A stretch of 64,000 nt of DNA. Source: Adiantum capillus-veneris. Taxonomy: Eukaryota; Streptophyta; Polypodiopsida; Polypodiales; Pteridaceae. Position 1 is the first letter of the stretch, and each line of letters begins with the position of its first letter. The translations under genes and the position numbers were made by a program. The notes beneath the pieces were generated by a model, which was given only the letters and a program-made list of their open reading frames with translations, had not been told where the DNA came from and ran no database searches. The DNA lies in assembly GCA_014529385.2 (NCBI GenBank), contig CM043944.1, positions 52,759,268 through 52,823,267 on the forward strand. Direction: 5' to 3'. Shown piece after piece: positions 10,645 to 23,480 of the stretch.

Positions 10645-12530
10645 TCACCCACCAGGGTTGAACACCTTGGATTGGTCCCTTCCATCCACCTGCAACACTC
10701 TTGTATAGTGCCACACCAAGGCACATATCCAATTGCGTATCCAAACTGCCAGCATCATGCTTCTACCACTCCAAGCACTCCTTGGCAAACTGCCCACTCG
10801 CAACAAAGCACCTTCAAGAAAACAAAATAGAGCACCTTCGTGCTCACCATCCTGCTCAATCAACACTCGCAACCTACCTGACCCGCCCTCCCATCCAGGT
10901 AAAGCTAGATTCTCGTCTAGCAGATCCTGTACCTGCTCAACTACATACTGTACAGCTACTTTGATCACCATTCCTTTCAGCCACCACTCACAGAACTCCT
11001 TACAAAGCTTGGACACCACCTTGGAATTCGCATCACCTGTCATAGAGGGCATTGACTGCATAGGAAGCACCTCTAACTTTGACTCTACATTACCCTTCTC
11101 ACCCGTTATGAACTCAATTCCAGCATCGTCGAGCTCCTCTTTGTCAATTGGCCCTTCAAGGTCAATAAGCACCACCTGCTTGTCCGCTGTAATTACCTGC
11201 TCTTCTACCGTTGCATCATCAATCTCTGCCCAGGAAGAGAGAAACCCGTTCTCTATCACATCCTCTTCCATAGGTACAATTGCTCCACACCTTTTGGCAA
11301 AACCTTGCACCTATTGCACCACCATGGCATACTCTACTGCTACCTTCATCATCATGGCCATTAGCATGGCACTGCAGACCAGCTTTACCTGCTCCTCATC
11401 ACCTATAGGCCTAGACTTCTCCACTTGGTCTTCACTAAGCACCTCGGCTTGCACTTCCTGCTGCTCCTCGCACATATTCACTGCCCCTCCACTCACATGT
11501 AAGAGGTTGAACTCATCATACCTAGATTGGGATGACTCGGTCTCCCAACTCATATCTGCATCCATAGAACTATCATCACTCGACACAGCCTCCACTTCGG
11601 TTTCAAGCTCGAGAATCTCCTCTGCCTTCACTGCTTCAACCTTGTCTGCAAACCGCACTCCTTGCTCTTTACCACACTTCAATGGAGCTTCAACAACTTC
11701 ACTCGAACTTGGTAGCACTTCCTTTGTCCACTCTGGAACCACCTGCACTTCCTCCACAATTGGAACTACTCTAGCCGACATCTTCGGCATAGGAACCATC
11801 CTGTCTCTTTGTAGCCAAAGAACTCTTGGTTCTTCTCGCACTTGCATTTCTCTTTGCACCACCTGTGGCTTGGCTACCACCGCATCACAATGCTTTGGCA
11901 TCACCACATTTGGCAAACTCTGCCTAGCTTCGCGCTTCTTTAAAATCTTTTTTGTTCGCCCTCTCGCTAGAGCTTCCACCTCTTCATACGACATTGGACC
12001 ATCTATTTCCACCTTGTCTCGCACCTCCTCATGCAGGCAATCCATGAATTTACACAATTTCAAAAAACTGGCATTTTCTGCAATAGTTACCTTGATTAAC
12101 TTCCCCCAAAGGGCTTCGAACTCCCACTCGAACGCTTGAAAATCTCCCTCCAAGATTTTCTTTAATCCGTCCAGCTTCCGCTTTACCTCATCTAGCTGCG
12201 CATCCGCTACGAATCTGCTTCAAAAAGCTGCCTCCAGGGCTTCGCGATCTGCTTTTTCTTCATCACCAAGGCTATCGAACCATAGCTTTGCTTTACCAAT
12301 AACTAGGAGCGGGAACACCTGTACCGCACCATCTTCTCTTGATAAACCGCTTTCCAACACGAACAATCCGTAGTCTTGAAGCCAAGTTTCCGCATCTTCA
12401 ACCCTAGTGAAAATGGGAAATCCCGCCCAAGCCATCACTAGCAACACCTGCTCTTCAAATGCCGCACCTTTGGCATCACCGAAATCACTACTTTGACTTC
12501 AACTAGGAGCATTAGCATACTCCTCAGTGG
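10645..12530 (-). pseudogene. gag: gag-like protein of the gag-only element, two in-frame stops
   Basis: One frame of about 600 codons runs from about 12447 to 10645 with only two stops (TGA at 12220, TAG at 11311). The N-terminal part holds the gag signature AVQVFPLLVIGKAKLWFDSL, then a helical region with CKFMDCLHEEVRDKV and a segment like the usual gag (P-x-S-(Y/L)-x-E-A). The C-terminal half is acidic, with two short alternating-charge blocks and no zinc knuckle. It would build a capsid but carries no enzyme. A related copy on the plus strand at 34465-35620 keeps the same order of blocks, which supports this frame over the long plus-strand open frame at 10733-12139. Confidence 0.75.
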
Positions 12531-12538
12531 TGGCACCA
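12521..12538 (-). other. Probable primer-binding site of the gag-only element
   Basis: On the minus strand TGGTGCCACCACTGAGG follows the LTR end by about five bases. The related LTR at 25063 is followed by TGGTGCCCCATGGAGG, so the first seven bases are conserved. The primer tRNA was not identified. Confidence 0.5.
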
Positions 12539-12543
12539 GAAGA

Positions 12544-12803
12544 TGGAGAGGGGGAATGGGGGAACACACCCGGCACAAACACAAAGGCCTCTCTATAGCT
12601 CAGGGCATTCACAACACCCCTATCCTCTCGAAAAAGGCCTTCAAACACACAACTCACACTAGCAGACCATCGCCTGCTCAATTACCACTGCTCACACACT
12701 CCACAAAAACCACCAGACAAGGCACACCTACTACCACTGCCTGTCTCCACCCTTACACACACTCACAACAACTCAATCTCACTCTCTCACACAACACACC
12801 GTC
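12544..12803 (-). repeat. 5' LTR of the gag-only element, part next to gag
   Basis: It is the same sequence as 8293-8552. It is cut at 12803 by the nested copia-type element; the rest of this LTR resumes at 18694. Confidence 0.85.
12799..12803 (+). repeat. Target-site duplication CCGTC, left
   Basis: CCGTC precedes the nested element and recurs at 18689-18693. The uninterrupted 3' LTR has a single CCGTC at the corresponding place (about 8548-8552). Confidence 0.85.
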
Positions 12804-13295
12804 TGTTATAGAATTGATATTTTATTATCTATTGCAGCTGACAGGTGGCAAGAGCATCATCAGATAATGGATTATGCAGAAGGATGTTACATTTTATGTA
12901 TATTTGATTATTCAAGTGCTCTTTGTGAGCTTTGGCCAATTATGTCCGGCCGGCCAGTTTGTACTCACTTTGATCATTCAAGAATCTATAAATTAAATAC
13001 GTGCAAGAGGGAAATGGTCACTCTTGCACGGGGGGAGATTGCACCCGTACACAGTGTCTGTGTTGCTCTTCTCATCTCTCCTCTCTTCTCTCGCCATGCC
13101 GGCGTAGCACTCCGCTCTAGGAGGTGCGCCTGCACGTGCTCTCTCAATCGCTCTCGCTCTCTGTCTCTCTCTGTTCGTGTATCTTGCGATCATGGGACCA
13201 TGTGCTAGTGCCAGGTATTCCGATTAGTCTGTTTTATGCTGTTTATTGTGTTATTTTAGGTATTTCGCAGGGCAGCCACGCACCCGTTTGTAGCA
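12804..13295 (+). repeat. 5' LTR of the copia-type element, 492 bp
   Basis: It begins TGTTATAG and ends TGTAGCA. TATAAAT is at 12987-12993, followed by a CT-rich tract at about 13070-13180 in R/U5. Confidence 0.85.
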
Positions 13296-13296
13296 G

Positions 13297-13308
13297 TGTT
13301 ATCAGAGC
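13297..13308 (+). other. Primer-binding site, initiator tRNA-Met type
   Basis: TGTTATCAGAGC starts two bases after the LTR. It differs at one position from the common plant copia site TGGTATCAGAGC. Confidence 0.7.
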
Positions 13309-14692
13309 ACAGGTCATCGCTCTTGGCAAGATACGGATCGTAGGAAAGGAGAACGTGACAAATTTTGGAGCTAAGTTCTTTTTTTTTAATCACTCATTTT
13401 TATTCATAACAATCTTCATGCATGTATTAAGTACCTATTGCAATAAGTACTTTACCTTGAGTTGTTACATGTGCGTTGAAAAAGATAGGTGTTTGAACAG
13501 TGGAAATCCGCAAGAGTTATAATATATTTGTATATAATCGCCAAGATATGAAGATGTCAATAGAAAAAAAGAGAAGCACAATATCATATTTTAGGTAAGC
13601 ATATTAGGTTAGATATCATGGGAAATTTCAATGTTCTATGATATCATCAAACCAGCACACTAAGATTAGGATCTTGATTAACATTAACAGCATGGGAACC
13701 ATACACCAAATACTTGTGGATAGTGCATTAAGGTGTTCAAAAGGGTTTACTGGCTTGATCATAACTGTAGTGGCGTTGCGAGAAAAACTGTCCAACAACA
13801 AATTAGTGCTCACCGTTCACAGATGGGGTGGATATTTGGTAATTAGAGAGAAAAAAAAAAGGAAAAGAAAAAAGAGCTGCTATGAGGCAAGATGGACCTA
13901 GGATCCTCTGTGTGTGTCGGCGTGTTGGGGCACCCTCCACCTCCGCGAGTAAGGAGGCTCACAGACGAGGAGATTGGTCGCGGCATCCTCATACTCTGTA
14001 GGTGAAATGAGAAGCTAGTCTACAACGTTGTGCAATAGAATTAGGGATTCTGGTTTAGCAATGAACGCGGAGGAAAATAGGGGAAAGGCAAGGTAACAGG
14101 TTTGGGAGAGGAGAGAGAAGGCATAAAGAGAGAGAGAGATTTCTGGCACAAAAACCAGAGAGGGATGCAAGCCCCCTATCGCCTCTACTGTCCTCTACCC
14201 TGGCCTCACCTCCAGGCCAATATTGGCTTTGTCGGATGCACGTGTTGCAGCTGGATGTATGAGCAGGGGACGACATTAACTGGCATCTGGCCTGGTGTGC
14301 GCATGCAAACTGCAGATGATCTCCCACAATGCAATACTTTGACCCCAGATTTAGATCGCCAACCCTTAGACCCGCCGCAGTCCCCTCTGCCAACCACTGG
14401 CGCACACCAACCTCGACCACTCTTTCTCTCTCTCTCTCTCTCGCAGTTTCCAGCCGCCACCGATGCCATGCAATGGCTCAACCCCACATGTCACTCTTAT
14501 CCTTCTGCCTACCACACCTACAGCTTTAGGTGGGCTACATGCAGCCTTTGCTGCTGTACTGCCAAACAAGCAATTATCAGTAGTTTTTTTCTCTCTGCTC
14601 TCACAGCTGCTTATCGTGTCCATAGCCAACAATATTAGCCACCACAGGGGGACGGCCATGCTCTGTTTGAGAACCAGCACCGTCACTTTCAA

Positions 14693-14793
<101 letters not shown>

Positions 14794-15547
14794 GTTCTCT
14801 TCAGCCGCCATCTCTCTCTCTCCTGTGGTGACGAGCTTTCTCTCTCTCTCTGTCACATTCATAAGCCTCTCTCTATAACCGTGCCTACCCCCCCCAACTC
14901 TCGGAGTCGCAGTCATGACCCATCATCTTTTGATGGCCATGCAAGGGTGCTCACATTGCTACCTGAGATTGGTGGTAGGAGCTACAACAACCACCACAAA
15001 CACACACACACCCACCGGCTCTCACACACTCTGTCAACCTCTCCCTCATGCAATATTGAGCACTCCTCCTTGCCCTTGCTCTGTGGCGCTGGCAACCCAT
15101 ACCCCTCAACAGTTTCTCTGGCATCATGTTTTGTCAATGGCAACCTTCAACTCCCTGCAACACTGACTGTGACACCCCATGCTCACTGCTCTAGTGAGCA
15201 AAGCGCCCTCCTGTATGAGCCCTCTCGACCCTCGACACAGCCAGCTTATGATCCTTTAAATCCAACCCGGCCTTGCCTTGCAGAGCTCTTCTTCTCGCTG
15301 ATTCGTAGCAGGCCTCGAGTCCCTACTTTCAACACCCTGAGGACCCTCCTTCTCCGCAACTGGTCACACTTGGTGTGCATCTCTCTCTCAATGGAACTAC
15401 TATGCTCTCATTCAGCTAGCAAGCATGAGCAAATCTCTCAATCTATTTCGCTTTCTGATGATAGCTTACAGTGGCGGGCATTGACTAAGCTCTGCAGCAG
15501 CGGATGCAATACATCCTCCGACGATGTCAGCCATCCTCAGCTTTTAT

Positions 15548-16240
15548 TTTACCTCGTTTCATTTTGTACCTAGACACTATCTTCGATCCATAAGATTTTA
15601 TGAGTTTGATCCCACACCCCTTGTAAAGACGATTCATAAAAACATTTCATTTCATTTCGCTCTCTACTACGATTCCTTAACGACTGACATACCAATAAGC
15701 ATACAATAGCCTTTTGGACATCACCGGGCTGCCGAGCATACTTGGACATCGACAAGCTTCTCAACGACCAACTTCTTGTGATAACGTCTCCTATTGCCGA
15801 CCATCTCGGGCATTGGGATGATCATGATGATGATGACTTCAGTCTGCCGATATTAATTTTAATCTTTTAATTCAATTTTTTCACTACACTTCATTTTATT
15901 TTGTACTCGACATTGTCTTAGATCCATGAGGATTGTACGAGTTTGACCCCATGGCTTTTAAAGACGAATAATATAATTTTTCACTTCATTTCTCTCTCTC
16001 TCTTTCCGCCCGTACCACTACTGCAGAAATGGACATTGAAGACGCTCTTCAGTGGGACTGATGTACTATTTTCTGCGACAATGCCCATTATCGAGCATTC
16101 TCAGGCATTGACATGATCATGACCCTTTTAGTCTGATGTTTTTAAGCTCTTCATTTTTACATCTTTTGCTCTACTTCATTTTAATTTTTGCACCCATATA
16201 TTGGATTAGATCCACCCGGATTCTGTCCAATTTCTCTCAT
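15548..16240 (+). repeat. Degenerate long tandem repeat, about three units
   Basis: The segment CTTCATTTTATTTTGTAC, followed by a GATCCAT(R)AG block, recurs near 15550, 15885 and 16160. Between the copies are related blocks with a CGGGCATTGGGATGATCATGA-like motif (about 15808 and 16100). Unit length is about 275-335 bases. Confidence 0.55.
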
Positions 16241-17569
16241 TATTCTAAATGTCTAGTCTCTACTCTCACACAATCAAACATATCCCCCTGTGAATGTCTC
16301 TCCTCGTGTTGGCCCACTCTAGCATAAACAACCTGAGAACTCTCATAACTCTAATGAGTGGTCTCACTCACTAAATAGACAATGCAAGTGGATTCATATC
16401 TCATAGTATATTGGACGATGCCATGCTGTGATATAGCCTTATCTTGGTACTGGTATCATGGCCTCTGCTCATATCCCTATCCCTTTACCTCCCCCCCCCC
16501 CCCCCCCCCCCCCCCCGCACCCTTAATTACGTTGCCAATACACCCCATCAACAACTACAATCTGGCTAGATAATAATATATCCACAAAGCTAACTAAAGC
16601 ACAGTGAGGAACATTAACGAATGGTACAAATTTGCGATGGGTAACAACACAAATTTACGCAGCAAGTGTTTCGAACACAATGGATTATATCACACTAATT
16701 GCAGAGACTTTATTTTACTAAAGATTTTTATGGTATTCTGTCGGTACGTGGCACAATATTTTAAACACCTTTGCGATTCCTAGCAATGCTATTATCATTT
16801 TATATTCAGTTGGTTAATGCTAGCACACGTTAGTACAAAATGTTCTATGCTCATACTCCTACTGCCAGCTTGCTCAGTAACCACTTTTTGCAACTTCATC
16901 TAGTTACGACCCGGCTCTATTGCATGCTCTTTCTCAAATTCCTTGTATCGATCAACATTGTCAAAAATCCTGCATTCTTAATTAGGGACTTAAAATTTGT
17001 TACACTTCTCAAACTGTGAAGGTTTTCTGGGTTTTCTCCTTTCGAATAGCTCATTGTTACATTTTACTAGTTGTTTTACATTAGCGTTGCTCCACACCAT
17101 TATGTTTTAGTTCGTTTACCACAATTTTAAGGAAATAAATGTATCTGTCTTGCTTGACCGTAACAAATGATTTTTATCATGATCTTCACTTGTTCCATTT
17201 CTCTACCTCATTTAAGGATTCACAAAAACCTATGCAGGCCATAATGCGAGGACGTCAGATAAGTAATCTCTTTGCTTTATTTTGCAAAGTCATTTTTACA
17301 ACTTTTGTACTAATACCCTAACCATATTTTATCCGACTTTATGATACCCTCTTGCACCGCTAAGGTCATGCCCTCTAATTATATTGAAAGAATTTTTTGT
17401 TGGGATGATTTGTCAGTAAGCTATGCAACTACTCATGCGAGCTGAGATGCTCTGGGACAGTGCACAACCATTTGTAAGTCCTTTGGTGATATACTGCACT
17501 GTGATGTCAACAACGTAGTAAATATACTTTTTCTCATTTATGTCTTGTCTAGTCCATGGATCACATGCA

Positions 17570-17770
17570 CACAGATTTGCCGATTTAGGCAGTGTGTCAA
17601 TGCTCATCTAGTGCAGATTCGCCAATTTAGGCAGCACAACAACAAACTACAGATTCACGCTTTTTAAACAATATCCAATGCAGATTCGCCGATTTAGGCA
17701 GCATTAGTGCAGATTCGCCGGTTTAGGCAGCACGTCTTATTGGTGTAGATTCGCCGATTTAGGCAACACC
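17570..17770 (+). repeat. Short interspersed direct repeats near the 3' end of the copia-type element
   Basis: About six copies of GATTCGCCGATTTAGGCA (two of them degenerate) are spaced 27-42 bases apart. Decayed inverted copies lie at 33990-34175 at the matching place in the minus-strand relic, so the repeats belong to the element family. Confidence 0.75.
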
Positions 17771-18191
17771 AATCACAAAATCATGTTGCAGTGGCTGGCC
17801 ACCACTGCAACTTGTATGATTTTGTTACCCGGGTACATAATAAAAGTGATTTGGATTTGGACTTGTGGAATTGATATTGGATTGGGATTTGGTATCTGAT
17901 GGTTATTTTATCACAGTGTGTATGTGATGAGACTTGACACTATGAGATTAATGATGAGTGTGACCAATGATATCCTAATTCATCAGGGTATGACATATAC
18001 TGCTTATTCTAGTGGTATGGGACACTAGAATAGGTAGTATGTGGATGACGGCATGCATAAGCTAATGTTGTTAAGTTTCATAAATTCTTCTTTTTTTATG
18101 TGATGTTTTTTGACACAACATACTAATCACTGTTTTTGACAAGTATTGTTTGCAGATTTTTATCTTCGCAACTGAGGACAGTTGCTTTCCA

Positions 18192-18202
18192 ACGGAGAGG
18201 TA
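18192..18202 (+). other. Polypurine tract of the copia-type element
   Basis: ACGGAGAGGTA abuts the 3' LTR start. Confidence 0.6.
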
Positions 18203-18688
18203 TGTTATAGAATTGATATTTTATTATCTATTGCAGCTGACAGGTGGCAAGAGCATCATCAGATAATGGATTATGCAGAAGGATGTTACATTTTATGTAT
18301 ATTTGATTATTCAAGTGCTCTTTGTGAGCTTTGGCCAATTATGTCCGACCGGCAAGTTTGTACTCACTTTGATCATTCAAGAATCTATAAATTAAATACG
18401 TGCAAGAGGGAAATGGTCACTCTTGCACGGGGGGAGATTGCACCCAGTGTCTGCGTTGCTCTTCTCATCTCTCCTCTCTTCTCTCGCCATGCCGGCGTAG
18501 CACTCCGCTCTAGGAGGTGCGTCTGCACGTGCTCTCTCAATCGCTCTCGCTCTCTGTCTCTCTCTGTTCATGTATCTTGCAATCATGCGACCACGTGCTA
18601 GTGCCAGGTATGCCAATTAGTCTGTTTTATGCTGTTTATTGTGTTATTTTGGGTATTTCGCAGGGCAGCCACGCACCCGTTTGTAGCA
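18203..18688 (+). repeat. 3' LTR of the copia-type element, 486 bp
   Basis: It is a close copy of 12804-13295, with TATAAAT at about 18386. The CCGTC duplication follows at 18689-18693. Confidence 0.85.
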
Positions 18689-18693
18689 CCGTC

Positions 18694-20605
18694 GGTCCTG
18701 GGGGGCACACACATCCACACAGCCGACACCGAGGAGAACCATGAAAGCAGGAGAAAGAGAAGGGGGAAGAGGAAACAACAGCGAGAAGGGGCAACAACGG
18801 CTCAATTGCATTACACAAAGCACCTGTACAGACTCACACTGCCATCACCATGACCATTTACACAAGAGAGATACAAAGGGCTTTGATAGGCACACTCCTC
18901 TGTCCAAAAGCTCCACTTTGCAGCCTTCAAAACGGCCACCAAAAGCCGGGAAAAAACTAAGAATAAGCCCTTCATTTGATTCTTTTTTGGCCTTTATAGG
19001 GGGGGGTTTTAATTTGAGGAAACTGCTATCTAATTGGTCCATATGGCACCCTTTTTTGGTATCTTTTGGGAAGGGGGGCACCACCTTGATCCATTTGCTC
19101 TCTTCTTCACTCTTTGCACTTTGGGGGGGGGGGGTATTAGCGATGTCGCTATTGCCCCTTGCCATTTTTTATATTTTTTATCCTTCAATTTTTACCGTCT
19201 TTGGGCTTAGCCTTGCACTACTCAACTAGCTTGACTTTGACTTTCCCTCTCTATTCGACTTCTCCCGCCTTCTCTTTGGTCCTTGGCCACCCTTTGTCCG
19301 GCTTCCATTTTGATTTGCTTCAGCCACTTGGCGGCCTCCTGGCTCACTCATCTCCCATCTCTTTGCCGCCATGGGACTCCTCCCCTAGCCTCGCAATAGC
19401 GATGTCGCTATTGGGTGGGGGGAGCTCCCTTCAAAAACTACTTTTCCCTCTCGGGCGCGGGCATAGTCCCTTGCGGACCTGCCACGTCATCAGTTGGGTC
19501 CACGGTCACCGAGGCCGCCTCCACCTCACGCGTCACCTCGCTGCTTCGCCAGCAAAACCCGCCGCGGGCGCCCCACTAGGCCGCCTACTACCAAAGTAGC
19601 GCCGCCACAGCGCCCGACTGCGCTTAACACCATAGCCAAGAGCTCCAAGCTCTCCGTCTCATGCTCCTTTGAGGCCTCACAGCCCATGTGATATAGCCCA
19701 AGATCATCAGCTTCGCTATCGCATAGGTGATGGCCCTTGGGGTTCTCAAAAAAAAAATCCCCACAGGAACCACTAATTTTTGGTACACCCTCAAGTGTTA
19801 GCCATTCTTTGTTCATCTGGCCTATGCACCGGCCGTCAAACCTGACCAAAACCCACCGTGTTCATCTTCAAATTACCTGCCTTTGGCCCCTCTTTGAGAT
19901 CTCCAAGGCTGTCATCCGAGGCAACAAAAAAAGCTAAAAAATCACTTGCCACTTTCCTCTTGGCATTACCTCCCGACTTCGTCCTGCCGCATCTAGGTGA
20001 CCGAGTGTCCGATTGACGCGCAGTCAATTCATGCTAGCTCTTCATGACACATAGTATCACTGAGAACTTTGGCAAGGCCCAAAAGACGCCATATGGCACA
20101 TTTTCCAATGTGGCCAAGTGGGCTCAAACCCGGGCCCCTAAAAATCTTCTAATGGCCATAACTTGCCATCGAGAGCTCCAATTTGCGATCCAAAAAGATA
20201 GGCATGCTCCGTAACTCAATCTCTACACATGTATGCACTGACATCAACCCGGGACACCTGTCCCCAGCTTCCCTGTCCGTCGGGGATCTGCTACACACTC
20301 CAACTTTAAACTTCAGCATCTTGCACACCGGGGCTCCGTTTGACAAGCCGTCTGGACCGGCTTGGAAAGCACACTGAAGACCACATTCTAGCACATAAAA
20401 TTCACACCTCGAGCATAGAAGGCCACCAACCTGCTTGGCTCTTTGCAACACACTTTTGGCCTAAAAAATCGCTTGAAGCATACACCTCCGCTATCCTTTG
20501 GATGCCTAGGGCCTTCGTACCTTCCCTAGCCTTTTGCACTGTACTCACATGCTGCCTCTTCCTGGCATAGACATTTCCTAGCTTGTACCAACTTTGGATG
20601 CACCA
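18694..20605 (-). repeat. 5' LTR of the gag-only element, outer part
   Basis: It continues the LTR interrupted at 12803 and matches 8553-10462. It ends GGATGCACCA at 20605 and is followed by GCGTT. A segment near 19400 carries about 30 extra bases, with GCGATGTCGCTATTG duplicated, relative to the other LTR. Confidence 0.85.
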
Positions 20606-21960
20606 GCGTTGGGCTTTGGAGCCAAAATATGCACAATTGTGCACACCCTAGGAGATGGGTATTTGCTTCTAGCTCCTTTACAATAACAAGGTTGTGGAAA
20701 TGTTTGAAGGGAAGAGGTCAATCAAGCAAGGCTTCCCACTTTCCCCACTCCTCTTTGCACTTGGTTCATATCCACTTGTGATGTGACACGAGGATCGAGT
20801 TGCAAGAGGAGATATTCAAGGCCTTTCACTTCCAAGGGACAAATAATTTCTAGCAGATGATTATCTATTCTTCAAAAAAGCCAACTCCAAATGATAGTTA
20901 GAGCACTCAAGATCGTCCAAATATTTACTACTGCTTCAGGCTCTAAGTGCAACTTCAAATTAAGTCTTTTTGAAGATGAGGCCTATGGAAGGAGGAAAAA
21001 GTGCATGATAAAGTTCTTGCTCCAGGTTGGACTTTTCAAAAGCTAGGGGGAAGAGACAAAGAAAATGCAGCAAAGTCGAATCATCATTATAATGGAGGGA
21101 TACCGTTAAACAAAGTGGAATCATCATTATAATGGAGGGAGACCATTAGATACTTCAAGTGCTCCATTCTACATTAGTCCCCTTGGATCTCTAAGCTAGG
21201 AGGAGGATCCTTGAATACCTTTTGGAGGGAAGTTTCTAGGCAGGTGAATAACAAAGGGATCTCCAAGTTGGCATATTTTTGGGATGATAACAACTTTTTC
21301 TTGAAGGATATGGACCAGTTGGTGGTACAACATATTTTGAATCTAAAGGTTAGTAGAGTCTCCACAATTCTGTGCAATAGATTAATACCTGCCCTCGGGT
21401 GAGAGCTCTCAACTAGAAAGCTTGACCTTGGCCCAATGACAAACAAAATTCACTTCCAAAAATGTTGACTTATAAAGAAAATTGGTTCACTCCACTCATC
21501 AAATTGTGGAGAATGAATTTTTCAAAGAAGAAGTGGCTAAAAAGTATAAACGATGTTTGTTTGGGATGTTAACTTGCCAAGCTCAACAATGAAGATATTT
21601 ACTTGGAAAGTGTTATGGGGAACTATCTCAACTGGTAATAAGATTCTTGATTGAAGATTAGCACATACACCTACTTTGGGTGCAAAACATCTTCAGCGGA
21701 TCCACTACATCTGTTTAAAGGTTGCCCTTCCTTGTGGGTCTTACTTCCAAAATCTACAAATGGATGCAGAGGACATAGAAAGTTCTCTTCTTTAGAAATG
21801 ACTTAGTTCAAGGAGGGAGAAGATTTCAAAGGCAAACAATTTTGAGGTAGACAGATTAGCCAATATTGCTATCTAAAGCAAGTATGGAAAGCATAGAACC
21901 TTCACATTTTTTAGAGAAACCTTGTTTTAGCTCAATCATCTCTAGTACATAATAACTTGT
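20606..21960 (+). pseudogene. L1-type LINE reverse transcriptase, right part and C-terminal region
   Basis: Translation continues the LINE frame: GFGAKICTIVHTLGDG, then RSIKQGFPLSPLLFALG (the RT R-x-G/K-QG-x-PLSP-LLF motif), a damaged FADD motif (FLADDYLFF) near 20850, and SGSKCNFKLS as in L1 palm/thumb regions. Farther on, FTWKVLWGTISTGNKIL near 21600 matches the zf-RVT region at the LINE C terminus. Many stops and frameshifts are present. No poly(A) tail or end was identified. Confidence 0.75.
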
Positions 21961-22009
21961 ATATGATAACCAATAGCATACTCTTCTGTAGATTGATACT
22001 AGTAACCAC

Positions 22010-23480
22010 ACTATATATAATACTCAAAATGCTTGTTAACACGCTAGTTAAGTTAGATACCATGCCATGAGTATGCTAGTTAGCAAGCCTAGTAATCTAC
22101 CTAGCATATAGAGTATGGTGGTTAACACAATATGTTATGCTAGTTAACATACCTAGTATGTTGTTAAGCATGTTGAGTATGCTATTTAGCACAATGTTTA
22201 TGCTATTTAGCATTCCTAGTATGCTGGCTATGTTTTTCAACATAATGATTATGCTACTTAGAATGCCTAGTAATCTACCTGGAATACAGAGTATGCTAGT
22301 TAATACCTTATGCTAGTTAACATACCTAGTATGCTCACTAGCATTTTGAACATGTTGTTTAACACAAGGTCTATGCTAGTTCGCATTCCTTGTATGTTGG
22401 GTGTGCTTTTTAGCATAATGAGTATGCTAGTTAGCATGCCTAGTAGCCTTACAAAGTATGATGGTTAACACAACTTGTATGCTAATCAACACCCTTTATG
22501 CTATTTAGCATACCTAGTATGCTCACTAGCATTATGAGGATGCTATTTAACACAAGGTTTATGCTAGTTAGCATGACTAATAACCTCCTCACATACAGAG
22601 TCTGCTAGTTAATACAATATGTATGCTAATTAACACCCTAGTAATCTTACAGGGTATGCTGCTTAACATAGTATGTATGCTAATCAACACCCTTTATGCA
22701 AGTTAGCATACCTAGTATGCTCACTAGCATGTTGAGTATCCTACTTAACACAACATGTATGCTAATTTACACCCTTTATGCTAGTTAGCATGCCTAGTAA
22801 TCTACCTAGCATACATAGTATGCTAGTTAACACAATATGCATGCTAATTAATACCATTCATGACAATTAACATACCTATTATGCTCACCAGCATGCTACA
22901 TATGCTGTTTAGCACAATGTTTATGCTAGTTAGCGTTCCTAGTATGAAAACTAGCATGTTGATTATGTTGTTTGACGTAATGAGTATGCTAGCTACCTTG
23001 TATAGTATGCTAACTAGCATAATGGGTATGCTTGTTAGCACATTCTATGCTTGTTAGCATACCTAGTATGCTAATCACAATGCTGGGTACGATCAATTGC
23101 ATAATTTGTTGCTAATAAGCACACCTATTATTCTTATTAGCATTCAGGGTATGCTGGTCAGAATCTAATCCATGCTAGTCAGCATACTTTCTATTCTACT
23201 TAGCACACATTCTATGTAGTTTAGCATATCTCATATATTAAACAACATATTGATTATGCTTGTTAGCACAGCTAATATGCTAGTTAATTAGCATCCTAGG
23301 TATGCTGGTCAGAATATTGTCCATGCTGCTTCATACATGTTATTCTTGTTACCATTCCTAATGAGCTTGTTAGCATACCATGTATGCTAGTTAGCACACA
23401 TGCTATGCTATTTACATGGCTTGTTGGCACACTGAGTATGCTAGTTAGCATACTTATTATGCTAATGAAAACACTATATA
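22010..23480. repeat. Degenerate palindromic minisatellite, about 1.5 kb
   Basis: Words of the form TATGCTAGTTAGCATA (TATGCTA and its reverse complement around a GT centre) recur throughout, with CCTAGTATGCT links. Longer motifs starting CCTAGTAATCTACC recur near 22088, 22266, 22439, 22575, 22637 and 22792, giving a higher-order spacing of about 135-178 bases for most intervals. Both strands have short open frames here that are artefacts of the repeat. Confidence 0.85.

Noticed and set aside
10733-12139. A 468-codon open frame on the plus strand
   Set aside because: It is the antisense of the gag frame. Only the minus frame shows gag signatures and is matched in its coding phase by the relic at 34465-35620; the plus frame is Ser/Thr/Cys low-complexity.
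22844-23057. Short open frames rich in Met, Leu and Ser on both strands
   Set aside because: They are translations of the palindromic minisatellite, so each strand looks open for the same reason.
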